Shown here: positions 53,543 through 62,337 of the stretch, one piece after another
Layout: the number at the start of each line of letters is the position of its first letter
Numbering within the stretch: the stretch's first letter is position 1
Origin: Flavobacteriales bacterium UBA6057
GTDB lineage: Bacteria; Bacteroidota; Bacteroidia; Flavobacteriales_G; Salibacteraceae
Reading direction: 5' to 3'
Length of the DNA stretch: 64,000 nt
Assembly: GCA_002428995.1 (NCBI GenBank)
Contig: DIYJ01000010.1
Coordinates: forward strand, 101,631-165,630
The notes under the pieces: generated by a model
Databases searched by the model: none
Told to the model about the DNA's origin: nothing
The model's input: the letters and a program-made list of their open reading frames with translations, nothing else
Translations under genes and position numbers: made by a program

Positions 53543-54634
53543 ATGAAAGTTAGCAAGTATATTTTAGGAGTTGCTTTTTCTGCCCTTACGGTCTCTTCCG
53601 GTTTTGCCGGTAACACAGAACGTATCGGCCAGGCGGGAGCCAGTGAACTGTTAATCAATCCATGGGCCAGAAGCTCTGGTATGGCTGGTGCGGGAACAGC
53701 ATTCGCAAACGGTGTTGAGGCGTTTAACCTGAACATCTCAGGCCTTGCCTCCATCAACCGTACAGAATTGTATTTCACCAATGTGAATCTCTTCTCCGGT
53801 GCTGATATCGCTATCAACTCTCTTGCTTTGGGGCAGAGGGTTGGAGAAGAAGGTGTAATCGGTATTTCTGTGAACGCCATGTCCTTTGGTGATTTGAATA
53901 TTACCACTACTGACAATCCAGAAGGTGGTCAGGGAACCTTCTCTCCTCAGTATCTGAACATCGCTTTGGGTTATGCCCGAGCGTTCTCCAATCGAATTTC
54001 CGGTGGAGGTGCGATACGAGTGGTTTCTGAGTCTATTCAGAATGTAGGTGCCCAGGGAGTTTCTTTGGATGCTGGTATTCGCTACATCACTGGTAAGTCT
54101 CAGCGAATGAAGTTTGGAATCGCAATTCGAAACGTTGGTCCTAAGATGCGCTACAGTGGTGATGGTCTTTCCGAGACCGTACTGCTCCAAGACGCAGAAT
54201 TTACTTTGAATCAGCGTGCTGAAGGTTTTGAAATGCCTGCGCTTTTGAACATCGGTGCTAGCTATGATCTTTATTTTGGTAATGTTGTGACTCCAGAGGG
54301 AGAAGAAGCTGATCCAGATGATATCCGAACAGATTATCGCTTGACGTTGGCTGGTAACTTCACCTCCAACTCTTTCTCTCAGGATCAAATCCGTGCAGGA
54401 GTTGAATTTGGATTTACAGAGTACGTAGCCGTAAGAGCAGGTTTTGTGTACGAGACCGATGTCTTAAACACACTTGCAGACGGAAGACTCACTGCCAGCA
54501 CAGGTCCAACTGCCGGTATGTCTCTCATGCTTCCTTTCAAGAGCGAGAGCACAGGAGCTAGTTTCGACTACTCTTATCGTTTTGCAAATCCTCTCGGTGG
54601 AACACACAGCATAGGCATCAGACTGTCCATATAA
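53543..54634 (+). CDS. PorV/PorQ family outer-membrane protein
   Basis: A 363-residue protein with a signal peptide (1-22, SSGFAG) and the family start GASELLINPWARSSGMAGAGTAF.NGVEAFNLNISGLA, followed by regular barrel strands and ending GGTHSIGIRLSI. PorV shuttles T9SS substrates to the PorU sortase at the outer membrane. Co-encoded behind a giant T9SS-like cargo, this one could be a dedicated acceptor or carrier. A terminator follows. Confidence 0.9.
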   Translation: MKVSKYILGVAFSALTVSSGFAGNTERIGQAGASELLINPWARSSGMAGAGTAFANGVEAFNLNISGLASINRTELYFTNVNLFSGADIAINSLALGQRVGEEGVIGISVNAMSFGDLNITTTDNPEGGQGTFSPQYLNIALGYARAFSNRISGGGAIRVVSESIQNVGAQGVSLDAGIRYITGKSQRMKFGIAIRNVGPKMRYSGDGLSETVLLQDAEFTLNQRAEGFEMPALLNIGASYDLYFGNVVTPEGEEADPDDIRTDYRLTLAGNFTSNSFSQDQIRAGVEFGFTEYVAVRAGFVYETDVLNTLADGRLTASTGPTAGMSLMLPFKSESTGASFDYSYRFANPLGGTHSIGIRLSI

Positions 54635-54656
54635 CTGAAAACTCATATTTTTGAGG

Positions 54657-54692
54657 AATGGAATCGTCCTAACGGGCGGTTCCATTTGTTTT
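54657..54692 (+). terminator. Terminator after the PorV-like gene
   Basis: Arms AATGGAATCGTCC (54657-54669) and GGGCGGTTCCATT (54674-54686) pair over 13 bases with G-U pairs around a TAAC loop, followed by TGTTTT. It separates the receptor operon from greA. Confidence 0.85.
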
Positions 54693-54719
54693 CCAGACCG
54701 TTTTAAACAGGAGACAGTT

Positions 54720-55196
54720 ATGTCACAAGTGAGGTATTATACAGAAGAAGGGCTGAAGAAGCTGAGGGATGAGTTGCATCAACTAAAGACCGTTGATAGA
54801 CCCAATATCTCAAAGCAAATTGCTGAGGCAAGAGACAAAGGAGATCTTTCAGAGAATGCCGAATACGATGCGGCAAAAGAAGCGCAAGGCTTGCTTGAGA
54901 TGAAGATCGCCAAGATGGAAGAGACATTGAGCAATGCCAGGATCATTGATGAGTCTCAACTGTCAACGGACAAGGTGTTGATCCTGTCGAAAGTGAAGGT
55001 GAAGAACCTTTCCATGAACAACCGGGAAATGATGTACACGCTTGTAGCTGAGAATGAAGCTAATCTGCGTGAAGGAAAGATATCTGTTGACTCTCCGATA
55101 GGTAAGGGACTCCTTGGAAAGAGCAAAGGCGAGGTTGTAGATATTGATGTTCCCAGTGGAATTATGAAATTCGAGATTCTTGAGATTGCTCGCTAG
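54720..55196 (+). CDS. greA: Transcription elongation factor GreA
   Basis: A 158-residue GreA. The coiled-coil hairpin occupies about 1-75 with the acidic tip DLSENAEYDAAKE, which reaches the RNA polymerase active site to stimulate transcript cleavage, and the C-terminal FKBP-like domain has ISVDSPIGKGLLGKSKGEVVDI. I start at ATG 54720; the upstream in-frame extension lies in the terminator region. The HIT gene follows after two bases. Confidence 0.97.
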   Translation: MSQVRYYTEEGLKKLRDELHQLKTVDRPNISKQIAEARDKGDLSENAEYDAAKEAQGLLEMKIAKMEETLSNARIIDESQLSTDKVLILSKVKVKNLSMNNREMMYTLVAENEANLREGKISVDSPIGKGLLGKSKGEVVDIDVPSGIMKFEILEIAR

Positions 55197-55198
55197 TC

Positions 55199-55618
55199 AT
55201 GAGTAGCATTTTCAGCCAGATTCAGAAAAGAGAAATCCCCGGCTATTTTGTTGCCGAGAACGAAGAATTCTTTGCCATACTGGATGTTTTTCCACTTGCA
55301 AAGGGACATGTTCTCGTTATTCCAAAACAAGAAGTCGATTACATCTTCGATCTTGAAAGTGAGGCGCTAGGCCGCTACTTCATGTTCACCAAGCAAGTGG
55401 CTAAAGCCATGGAAGAAGTGATCGATTGTGAGCGAATCGGTGTTGCGGTCATCGGTTTGGAAGTTCCGCATGCCCACATTCATCTGGTTCCCATCAACCA
55501 TGTGGGCGATATTGATTTCTCGAAGCCCAAACTGAAGCTGGATGAAGAGGAGTTCAAAGATGTACAGCACCTGATCAGCGATCGCTTCAACGCACTCTAC
55601 CCGGATTCTGGCGAATAA
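55199..55618 (+). CDS. HIT family nucleotide hydrolase
   Basis: A 139-residue HIT protein. The catalytic triad of histidines lies in HAHIHLVPI; the ILDVFPLAKGHVLVIPK segment is the second family mark. Such enzymes hydrolyse adenosine nucleotide phosphoramidates or dinucleoside polyphosphates. It is two bases downstream of greA, a common pairing in this phylum. The 3' end overlaps ruvC on the opposite strand by 32 bases. Confidence 0.94.
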   Translation: MSSIFSQIQKREIPGYFVAENEEFFAILDVFPLAKGHVLVIPKQEVDYIFDLESEALGRYFMFTKQVAKAMEEVIDCERIGVAVIGLEVPHAHIHLVPINHVGDIDFSKPKLKLDEEEFKDVQHLISDRFNALYPDSGE

Positions 55619-56153
55619 AGTCTCCCCAATTTTTCTTGCCACCCTTAGGTACTGCTGAGCTCGACTGAAAATGATGGCAGACAGCAGCTGCCAATCCATC
55701 CGTAGCATCTAAAAACCGAGGCTGCTCAGAAAACCCCACAATACTCTGTAGCATGGCCGCTACTTGCTCCTTCGATGCAGCTCCACTTCCCGTGATGCTT
55801 TGCTTGATCTTTCTTGGGCTGTATTCCGCAATGGGAATGTCTCGCATGAGTGCCGCTGCCATCGTTACCCCTTGAGCGCGCCCTAGTTTCAGCATGGACT
55901 GCACGTTTTTGCCGTAGAATGGAGCTTCTACTGCAAATTGATCCGGTTTGAAATCGTCTACCAACTGCTGCGTGCGCTCGAAGATGAGCTTAAGCTTGAC
56001 AGCATAATCGGATTCCTTCTTAAGGTCTACTATGCCCATTCCGAGCAGGCTGATCTTTTGGCCAACCACCAGAATGGCTCCAAAGCCCATCACGTTCGTA
56101 CCAGGATCTACTCCCAGTATTATCTTTTCTTTGTTCACTTTTGCGGTGTCCAT
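55587..56153 (-). CDS. ruvC: Holliday junction endonuclease RuvC
   Basis: A 188-residue RuvC. Acidic active-site residues lie in GVDPGTNVMG, AVEAPFYGKNVQS, and DATDGLAAAVCHH. It cuts Holliday junctions as part of RuvABC. I start at ATG 56153. That codon shares the CATG palindrome with the start of the membrane protein gene on the other strand. A GTG start at 56138 is possible. The C-terminus overlaps the HIT gene. Confidence 0.95.
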   Translation of the reverse strand: MDTAKVNKEKIILGVDPGTNVMGFGAILVVGQKISLLGMGIVDLKKESDYAVKLKLIFERTQQLVDDFKPDQFAVEAPFYGKNVQSMLKLGRAQGVTMAAALMRDIPIAEYSPRKIKQSITGSGAASKEQVAAMLQSIVGFSEQPRFLDATDGLAAAVCHHFQSSSAVPKGGKKNWGDFIRQNPGRVR

Positions 56154-57198
56154 GAGCAACCCATCGAAATTACAGGTAGGTAGAAAACAGAAGGCTTCCC
56201 TTCTCAAAAGTTCTGAACAGCTCCGTAAGCTGTCGAAGAACCGCCTGCTGGGTTTTGCACTGAAGGTGCTCATCTCAGGAGCGGCTATTGGTTATATCGT
56301 TGACAAAATCTGGACAAGCTTCCAGAGCCAGGCACTCTTCGAGGTAATAGGCCTTTCTACAACCGTTCTCAGTGTGGTTGTGCTCATTGTTCCCATGGCG
56401 CTGCTGATGGCAGCTAACTGGGGCGTGGAAGTGGTCAAATGGAAGCTTCTCATTTCCAGGCAGTATTCTATTTCATGGCGTAGGTCGGTGAAGTCTATTT
56501 TGTCGGGCACCACGTTTGGTGTGTTTTCACCCAATCGTTCCGGTGAGTTCCTGGGAAGGGTTTTAGCCTTACCATCTGATCAACGACTTAAGGGAGCCGT
56601 GCTTTCCTTTGTAAACGGACTGGCTCAGACCTTGGCGACCTACACCTTTGGAGTAGTAGGGATTATTCTGCTGCTCGAGAATTTCGGTGGCGAGTTGCTG
56701 AACTTTGTTTCCATTCGCATCCTTCAGATCACGCTCATCCTTACCGTGATCATTCTATTGACACTCTACCTCAACTTCCGGCTGTTTGCCCGTTACCTGG
56801 CTTCTATTCGCTTCATTCGAGAAAGAGCCCGTTACATTAACGTGTTGAAGCGTACAGATCGAAAACTTCTGCTGAAACTCTACAATTGGTCCTTGCTTCG
56901 ATTTTCCATCTTCTTGTGCCAGTATTGGCTGGTGTTTACATGGATCGGTGTAGATCAAGACCTCGCAAGCTTGAGCATCGCGTCCATTCTCAGCCTGTTC
57001 TCGTCCACGATTGTTCCGTTTCTACCCATACCTGACCTGTTGGTGAGAGAGTCTGTGGCTTTGAGCTACTTTGAATTGTATGGCTTCGATTCAGTTACAG
57101 TGAGTGCTGCCGTGCTATTCATTTGGTTGTTCAATATTGCGCTCCCAGCCGTGGTCGGGGCTATTGTATTGTTCACCTATCGAATTTTCCGTGGCTGA
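56152..57198 (+). CDS. Lysylphosphatidylglycerol synthetase-like / UPF0104 membrane protein
   Basis: A 348-residue polytopic membrane protein with about eight spans. The layout (ALLMAANWGVEVVKWKLLI, SILSGTTFGVFSPNRSGEFLGRV, and a late PFLPIPDLLVRE segment) matches the UPF0104/AglD/MprF transmembrane family, thought to flip or transport lipids or lipid-linked glycans. The start at ATG 56152 lies in the CATG shared with ruvC. The glycosyltransferase gene follows with a TGATG junction. Confidence 0.82.
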   Translation: MSNPSKLQVGRKQKASLLKSSEQLRKLSKNRLLGFALKVLISGAAIGYIVDKIWTSFQSQALFEVIGLSTTVLSVVVLIVPMALLMAANWGVEVVKWKLLISRQYSISWRRSVKSILSGTTFGVFSPNRSGEFLGRVLALPSDQRLKGAVLSFVNGLAQTLATYTFGVVGIILLLENFGGELLNFVSIRILQITLILTVIILLTLYLNFRLFARYLASIRFIRERARYINVLKRTDRKLLLKLYNWSLLRFSIFLCQYWLVFTWIGVDQDLASLSIASILSLFSSTIVPFLPIPDLLVRESVALSYFELYGFDSVTVSAAVLFIWLFNIALPAVVGAIVLFTYRIFRG

Positions 57199-58340
57199 TG
57201 CTGCTGGTGCTGGCCATCTATGGCTGCCTGGCGCTCTGGGCTTTCTTCTTCCTGTTTATTGATCGTCATTTCGCGGTAGACACCTGTCTCAGGGAGTCTG
57301 CACCTTCGAAATCGATAGACATCATCGTTGCAGCAAGGGACGAGGAGAAGAGTATTCCTGCATTGCTAGAATCCATACATGATGGCAACTATCCTCTGGA
57401 CCTTTTGGAAGTAATTGTTGTGGACGACCATAGCCAGGATGATACGGTCAGAAGTATTCAGGATTGGAAGGAGCGCCATCCTGGTTTAAGCGTGCAGGTT
57501 TCTTCGCTGCCGGAAACTGCGCAGGGTAAAAAGGCAGCGTTGAAACACGGACTTCAACGTTCAAAGGCCGAATGGGTCTTCTTTACGGATGCGGATTGTG
57601 TTCTTCAGTCTGACACCCTTGTTCAATGCCTCACTTCGCTTCATCGCATGGATAAGTCAATCCTGTTTGGGACTGTAGACTATCTGCAGGGCAAGAGTTT
57701 TCTCTCCAAGCTTTTGCACTTGGAAAACCTGAACACAATGGCTGTTACGAGTGCCTTCTTCGGAGCAGGTAAAGGAATCATGGCGAATGCGGCAAACATG
57801 ATGGTGCACCGTTCCAAATGTGAGGACTACAAGGAATCACTGGATGCCAGACATCCCGGTGGCGATGATGTGTTTTTTGCACAACAGCAACAGGAGAATG
57901 AAGTGATATACTTCAACCTTCCTGAAGCGGCAGTCCGCACTCACGCTCCAAATACACTGCTGGAACTGCTGCAGCAGCGCGTCAGATGGGCGTCCAAAAC
58001 TTCTGATTATCCTTCAGCTTTGCCCAAGCTGGTCGCTGCAATTGTCTTCGCCACAAGCGCGATCCAGATTCTTTGCCTCGTCTTCGCTCTGCTCATGCCC
58101 GAACTAGCCTTCGTGCTACTCTCTTATATCGGCCTTAAATGGCTCTTAGAATACTCCTATCAGTCCAGATGGTTCCGTTCCATGGGGACGCGTTTATCCG
58201 CAGGGCATAGTTTCGTTTTGTCCATGACCTATCCCTTTTTGGTAACCATAGTTGGGTTAGCTTCGTTATCGCGCCAGTCGTTTAGCTGGAAAAAAAGAAC
58301 CTATCGCTCTTCAGGTGGCGAGTATCGATCAGTTTCGTAA
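57198..58340 (+). CDS. GT2-type glycosyltransferase with C-terminal membrane spans
   Basis: A 380-residue family 2 glycosyltransferase. One N-terminal span (about 1-20), then IVAARDEEKSIPALLESI, VVDDHSQDDT, FFTDADC (DxD metal site), GGDDVFF and LLQQRVRWASK (QxxRW-type motif), then two to three C-terminal spans. These are marks of processive or membrane-bound GT2 enzymes. It joins the upstream flippase-like gene as TGATG and may act on the same lipid-linked substrate. Confidence 0.9.
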   Translation: MLLVLAIYGCLALWAFFFLFIDRHFAVDTCLRESAPSKSIDIIVAARDEEKSIPALLESIHDGNYPLDLLEVIVVDDHSQDDTVRSIQDWKERHPGLSVQVSSLPETAQGKKAALKHGLQRSKAEWVFFTDADCVLQSDTLVQCLTSLHRMDKSILFGTVDYLQGKSFLSKLLHLENLNTMAVTSAFFGAGKGIMANAANMMVHRSKCEDYKESLDARHPGGDDVFFAQQQQENEVIYFNLPEAAVRTHAPNTLLELLQQRVRWASKTSDYPSALPKLVAAIVFATSAIQILCLVFALLMPELAFVLLSYIGLKWLLEYSYQSRWFRSMGTRLSAGHSFVLSMTYPFLVTIVGLASLSRQSFSWKKRTYRSSGGEYRSVS

Positions 58341-59532
58341 TAGCTTCAGGTTAGAGAGCCTGTGGAGAAGATTTTTGAGTCGGCCGCTCAACTTCGTGGG
58401 GCTTTGCTTTGCCTTTTTCATTCTGCTCCTTGCGTTCTTCAATGTGTTGATCAGGCCTGATAAGTCTCAGTTTGCCAATGAGCAGCACCTTGAACTTGCC
58501 AAGCTCACTCCGCTCAGCGAAGTCCGATTCCTTAAGGTGCGGAAGAACGTCCTACCTCCAGAGCAAGATGCAGATGCAATGGCATCCTTTCAGCTGGTTC
58601 CTGTCGCTGAATTGGAGGTACAGGAGAGGCGTGTGAAGGTGAAAGTTTTCAATACAAAGAACATAGAGGAGTATCGCTTCTATGCGCTGCTTGATGTGTT
58701 CTATGCAGTCGATGCCGGAGTGTTGCAAAGCGCATTCGATTCGCAGGACGATCGCTTCGAGTTTGTCGACCAGCTTGGTAAGGAACATACCATTCACTTC
58801 TCCGCTTTGAAAGAACGCATTGATGAAGAAGCCTGGGTGACGCGCAGGTATTTACTTGGAACGGATCAATATGGTAGAGATCTCCTAAGCCGGTTAATGG
58901 CCGGAAGTAGCATTTCGCTCGGTGTAGGATTGTCCAGTGTTTTGATCGCCTTGCTCCTCGGGTTGCTGGTTGGAACAGTAAGTGGCTATGCAGGTGGGTG
59001 GGTTGACAGACTACTCAGTTGGTTCATGAATGTGTTTTATTCCATTCCGGCCATTCTTCTGGTCGTTGGAATTATGCTGGTAGTAGGAACCGGTGTGATG
59101 GGATTGGTTGTCGGAATCGGCTTTGTGCTGTGGGTTGAAATGGCGCGTATCATTCGTGGCGAAGTCATTTCGATACGTCAGAAGGATTACGTGAAGGCAG
59201 CGCACCTCATGGGATTCAGTAATGCTCGTATACTCATTCACCATGTCTTGCCCAATTTGAGAGGGCCCATCATCATCCTTTCAGCGGGCAATTTTGCAGA
59301 TGCGATTTTGATGGAAGCCGGCCTCAGCTTTTTAGGAATTGGTATCCAGCCGCCCAAACCATCCTGGGGTGGAATGATCCGTGAGCTTTATGGTTACATC
59401 ATCACAGATGGAGCATTCCTGGCCATCATACCCGGCCTGGCAATCTTCCTGATGGTGTTGGCCTTCCTGATTGTAAGTCATGGCCTGAAAGAGGCTTTAG
59501 ACTCGAACATTCGCACACGAGGGATTGGCTAA
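58315..59532 (+). CDS. Oligopeptide/dipeptide-type ABC permease (DppC/OppC family)
   Basis: A 405-residue permease. N-terminal span at about 27-47, a long periplasmic insertion (about 50-170), then LLGTDQYGRDLLSRLMAGSSISL, the DppC/OppC signature, and a permease core with EVISIRQKDYVKAAHLMGFSNARILIHHVLPN (EAA loop) and EAGLSFLGIGIQPPKPSWGGMI. It probably starts at GTG 58315, inside the GT2 gene. No partner permease or ATPase is adjacent, so partner subunits must lie elsewhere. Confidence 0.9.
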   Translation: MASIDQFRNSFRLESLWRRFLSRPLNFVGLCFAFFILLLAFFNVLIRPDKSQFANEQHLELAKLTPLSEVRFLKVRKNVLPPEQDADAMASFQLVPVAELEVQERRVKVKVFNTKNIEEYRFYALLDVFYAVDAGVLQSAFDSQDDRFEFVDQLGKEHTIHFSALKERIDEEAWVTRRYLLGTDQYGRDLLSRLMAGSSISLGVGLSSVLIALLLGLLVGTVSGYAGGWVDRLLSWFMNVFYSIPAILLVVGIMLVVGTGVMGLVVGIGFVLWVEMARIIRGEVISIRQKDYVKAAHLMGFSNARILIHHVLPNLRGPIIILSAGNFADAILMEAGLSFLGIGIQPPKPSWGGMIRELYGYIITDGAFLAIIPGLAIFLMVLAFLIVSHGLKEALDSNIRTRGIG

Positions 59533-60914
59533 AAGAGGAGCAGGGCGGAGGCAAAAATCAGAGCCCCGGCAAAAAACAGAACCAAGGTATACGGCAGAAT
59601 GTCCCGGGCGCTCAGTTGGGTGATGCCCAACAGCGGCAGTGCCCAGAATGGTTGCAACATGTTGGTGAGCTGATCGCCATAGGCCATCGCCAGAACACTT
59701 TTGGATAAATCAACTCCAAGTATGGCTGAGGATTCTATGATTACCGGGCCTTGAACACTCCATTGGCCGCCACCGCTTGGAACAAACACGTTGACCACAC
59801 CGGCACTGATGAAGGTGAAAATCGGATAGCTGCTATCGGTGGATATGGAGACAAAAAAGTCAGATAGCTGGCTCACTAATCCGCTCTCCTTCATCATCCC
59901 GATGATTCCAAAGTAGAGCGGAAACTGGATGAGGATGCCGCTGGCTCCAATGATGGCTTCTTCTACTGCGTCAATGAAATGGGCGAAACTCGAATGGAGC
60001 AATAAGCACAGCGCCAGCAACAGCAGGTTGATGTTATTGGGTGTAAAGAAGTCGATCCAACTGCCTGCTTCCGAGAATACCAAAAACAGGACAAAAAGGG
60101 AGAGAATGCTTCCTATGGAGCGAGAGAGCCATGGGCTTCGATCCATCTTTTCTGCGCCAACCAACTGAGCCGTATCTACCGGAGGCTTCAGCGAGTATGG
60201 CTTCAATTGGAGTACGGTTTGCGGAACACGTTTTCCGATGAGGAACATGAGCATAGGCAGCAACACCAAGGCCGCCAGCATCACGAACAGGTTCATTGAA
60301 GAGAGGAAGGTTTCGTTCATCGACAGCACCTCTGGAATAGGCATCGATGCGGCTTCCGCACCCATCAATTCTCGAAGGTGCCCCGGTTCCGCTACTTTGA
60401 TCAAAGCTGAACCTGACAACCCGCAGTGCCAGATCATCAATCCGGAATAGCCCGCAGCTCCAATCAAGGCATAGTTGAATGTTAACCCTTTCTCACTTGC
60501 CTTTTCCCCGACTTTCCGTGCGAAAATCGCCCCGAATATCAAGCCAAGACCCCAATTAAAGAGAGCCAGTAACAAACTGAAGAAAGTGACAATGGCTGCT
60601 GCCTTGGAGGTGCTGTCACACCAATGCACCGCACTGCTTACAAATTTGTCAACAGCCGGTGACAACGCCAGCACATGGCCCAATACCAGCATGAGCATCA
60701 TCTGCATGGCAAACACCATGAGCGATGCATTCCACAATCCATTGCGCCACCATTCAAGAATGGAGAGCGGAAGGGGCGCTGTCAGCTCACTGGCGCCATC
60801 AGGCTCGAAGGCCAGAAGTATCGTGAAATAAGCAAAAACGCTGAGCAGGATGGCAATGGTGAAAGGAGAGGGCAACACCCTTCTCACAAAACCAATGTAG
60901 CCGTCCAGGCTCAT
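59529..60914 (-). CDS. Short-chain fatty acid transporter AtoE-like
   Basis: A 461-residue membrane protein with 11-13 spans. PSPFTIAILLSVFAYF, FNWGLGLIFGAIFARK, AGYSGLMIWHCGLSGSALI, FFTPNNINLLLLALCLLLHSS, and VVNVFVPSGGGQWSVQGP are typical of TIGR00366-type short-chain fatty acid permeases. Substrate may be short-chain fatty acids or acetoacetate. It overlaps the convergent permease gene by four bases. Confidence 0.9.
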   Translation of the reverse strand: MSLDGYIGFVRRVLPSPFTIAILLSVFAYFTILLAFEPDGASELTAPLPLSILEWWRNGLWNASLMVFAMQMMLMLVLGHVLALSPAVDKFVSSAVHWCDSTSKAAAIVTFFSLLLALFNWGLGLIFGAIFARKVGEKASEKGLTFNYALIGAAGYSGLMIWHCGLSGSALIKVAEPGHLRELMGAEAASMPIPEVLSMNETFLSSMNLFVMLAALVLLPMLMFLIGKRVPQTVLQLKPYSLKPPVDTAQLVGAEKMDRSPWLSRSIGSILSLFVLFLVFSEAGSWIDFFTPNNINLLLLALCLLLHSSFAHFIDAVEEAIIGASGILIQFPLYFGIIGMMKESGLVSQLSDFFVSISTDSSYPIFTFISAGVVNVFVPSGGGQWSVQGPVIIESSAILGVDLSKSVLAMAYGDQLTNMLQPFWALPLLGITQLSARDILPYTLVLFFAGALIFASALLLF

Positions 60915-61286
60915 TTAGAAAGGCAAATCGTCTTCAGCTCCATTGCCGCTGTTGCTGAAAGAATCTGGTTCTGGATCTGGAGCATCCGCAAAAGGATCAT
61001 TGGGAGGTCCCGCAGGTGCAGCCGTACTTCCCAGTTGCTCAATTCTCCAGGCTTGAAGGTTTACGTAGTATTTGCCGTTGTACTCGTTCCCCCGAATGTT
61101 GAAATGTACTTTCAGTGTATCGCCTTCCTTGTAAGGGTCGATCAGGTCCGTTTTTTCCTTGATCAGCTCAAACTTTACATCCTGAGGATATTGCTCTTTG
61201 GTGGTGACAACAAATTCACGCTTTTGAAATCCAGAGCTAAATGTTTGTGTGTCGAAAATGACTTTAATACTTCCTTCGAGATCCAT
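60915..61286 (-). CDS. DUF3127 family protein
   Basis: A 123-residue protein. An OB-fold-like N-terminal part contains FQKREFVVTT.E.YPQDVKFEL and KEGD.LKVHFNIRGNEYNGKYYVNLQAW, the DUF3127 pattern, followed by a proline/aspartate-rich acidic tail ending DDLPF, like the tip of single-strand DNA-binding proteins. The resemblance suggests protein or DNA interactions of SSB type, which is inference. It adjoins the flavin reductase gene. Confidence 0.88.
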   Translation of the reverse strand: MDLEGSIKVIFDTQTFSSGFQKREFVVTTKEQYPQDVKFELIKEKTDLIDPYKEGDTLKVHFNIRGNEYNGKYYVNLQAWRIEQLGSTAAPAGPPNDPFADAPDPEPDSFSNSGNGAEDDLPF

Positions 61287-61295
61287 GGTCTTTGT

Positions 61296-62186
61296 TTAGT
61301 CGTTGTAAGCCAGAAGTGTTTTCCAGGCTTCGATATTCTTGTCTTCTTTAAGCAGTGCTTTCGCCTTTTGATGGAGGGCTTGCTCCAGTGCGGCACTGTC
61401 GTCTTCAAATTCCAGGAAAAGCTCCGCCAGCTCTTCCAGTTTGTAGTCATTGACCTCTGTCTCGTTCGGCAAGGACTCTACATTACCGAGCTTGCCCAGA
61501 TCGTTTCCACTGAGGATGTCGCTCAATCGAATCGGTTCAGGGATTTGATCTACTCCAATGCCGAGTGTGCTGAGCGGTTTCGGAACCTCAAACAAGGCAT
61601 CACCGTTGGCACGACAATACCAGTTGCCTCCCATGCGTGACACTAGGTCAATCTTAAACGGATCGATACGCCCGTCTTCTCCCAGCACGTCATCATTGAT
61701 GTGCATCAGCACCACTTCACAAATGATCAGGTTACCTGCACCACCTTCATTACCCAGTGCTACAATGTCGCGAACCTTGCATTCGAGCTGAACGGGTGCC
61801 TCTCTTACCCGAAAGGGCTTCACCAATTCTGATTCAATGGGAGTGAGGCCCGATTTTTCAAATTCGCTCACTCCTTCCGCATATTCTGTGCTCGACAGCG
61901 ACATCTGCTGAACGATGCTGTGGTTGACAATATTGATTACCACTTCTTTGGTGGCGTCAGCGTTGTGGAGCGTATGCTTTGTTGTATTGTCCCGAACCCT
62001 CCGTGCGGGAGAAAAAATAGCAATCGGAGGATTGGCGCTGAAGACATTGAAAAAACTGTAGGGACTGAGGTTGGGCCTTCCTTCGCTATCTAGTGTGCTC
62101 GCAAAAGCAATAGGACGCGGGGCAACCGCGCTTAAAAGGTAACCGTGAAGCTTCGGTGTTGGGACCTCTCCTGGAACAATCTTCAT
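61296..62186 (-). CDS. Flavin reductase-like FMN-binding protein
   Basis: A 296-residue member of the flavin reductase-like split-barrel family. SAVAPRPIAFASTLDSEGRPNLSPYSFFNVFSANPPIAIFSPA is the FMN-binding signature, and ECKVRDIVALGNEGGAGNLIICEVV follows. A roughly 90-residue C-terminal extension after the barrel is helical and acidic. It could supply reduced flavin or reduce small molecules; partner unknown. A TACATTTG -7 element lies upstream. Confidence 0.9.
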   Translation of the reverse strand: MKIVPGEVPTPKLHGYLLSAVAPRPIAFASTLDSEGRPNLSPYSFFNVFSANPPIAIFSPARRVRDNTTKHTLHNADATKEVVINIVNHSIVQQMSLSSTEYAEGVSEFEKSGLTPIESELVKPFRVREAPVQLECKVRDIVALGNEGGAGNLIICEVVLMHINDDVLGEDGRIDPFKIDLVSRMGGNWYCRANGDALFEVPKPLSTLGIGVDQIPEPIRLSDILSGNDLGKLGNVESLPNETEVNDYKLEELAELFLEFEDDSAALEQALHQKAKALLKEDKNIEAWKTLLAYND

Positions 62187-62203
62187 AAACAGTGCTAAAG
62201 GCG

Positions 62204-62211
62204 CAAATGTA
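62204..62211 (-). promoter_or_regulatory. -7 promoter element of the flavin reductase gene
   Basis: Minus-strand TACATTTG fits TAnnTTTG, 17 bases before the start codon. No -33 element is evident. Confidence 0.5.
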
Positions 62212-62337
62212 GCGTGCTCGAAATTTCCATACTCCTATCAGCAGCATTGATTTTTGTTCATCAGCCGATAGCACCTTTTCACTCCCGGTTTCACCCATTC
62301 CATGTGAGGCTTCGCGATTCCTGCCAGGTTTTTTAGA

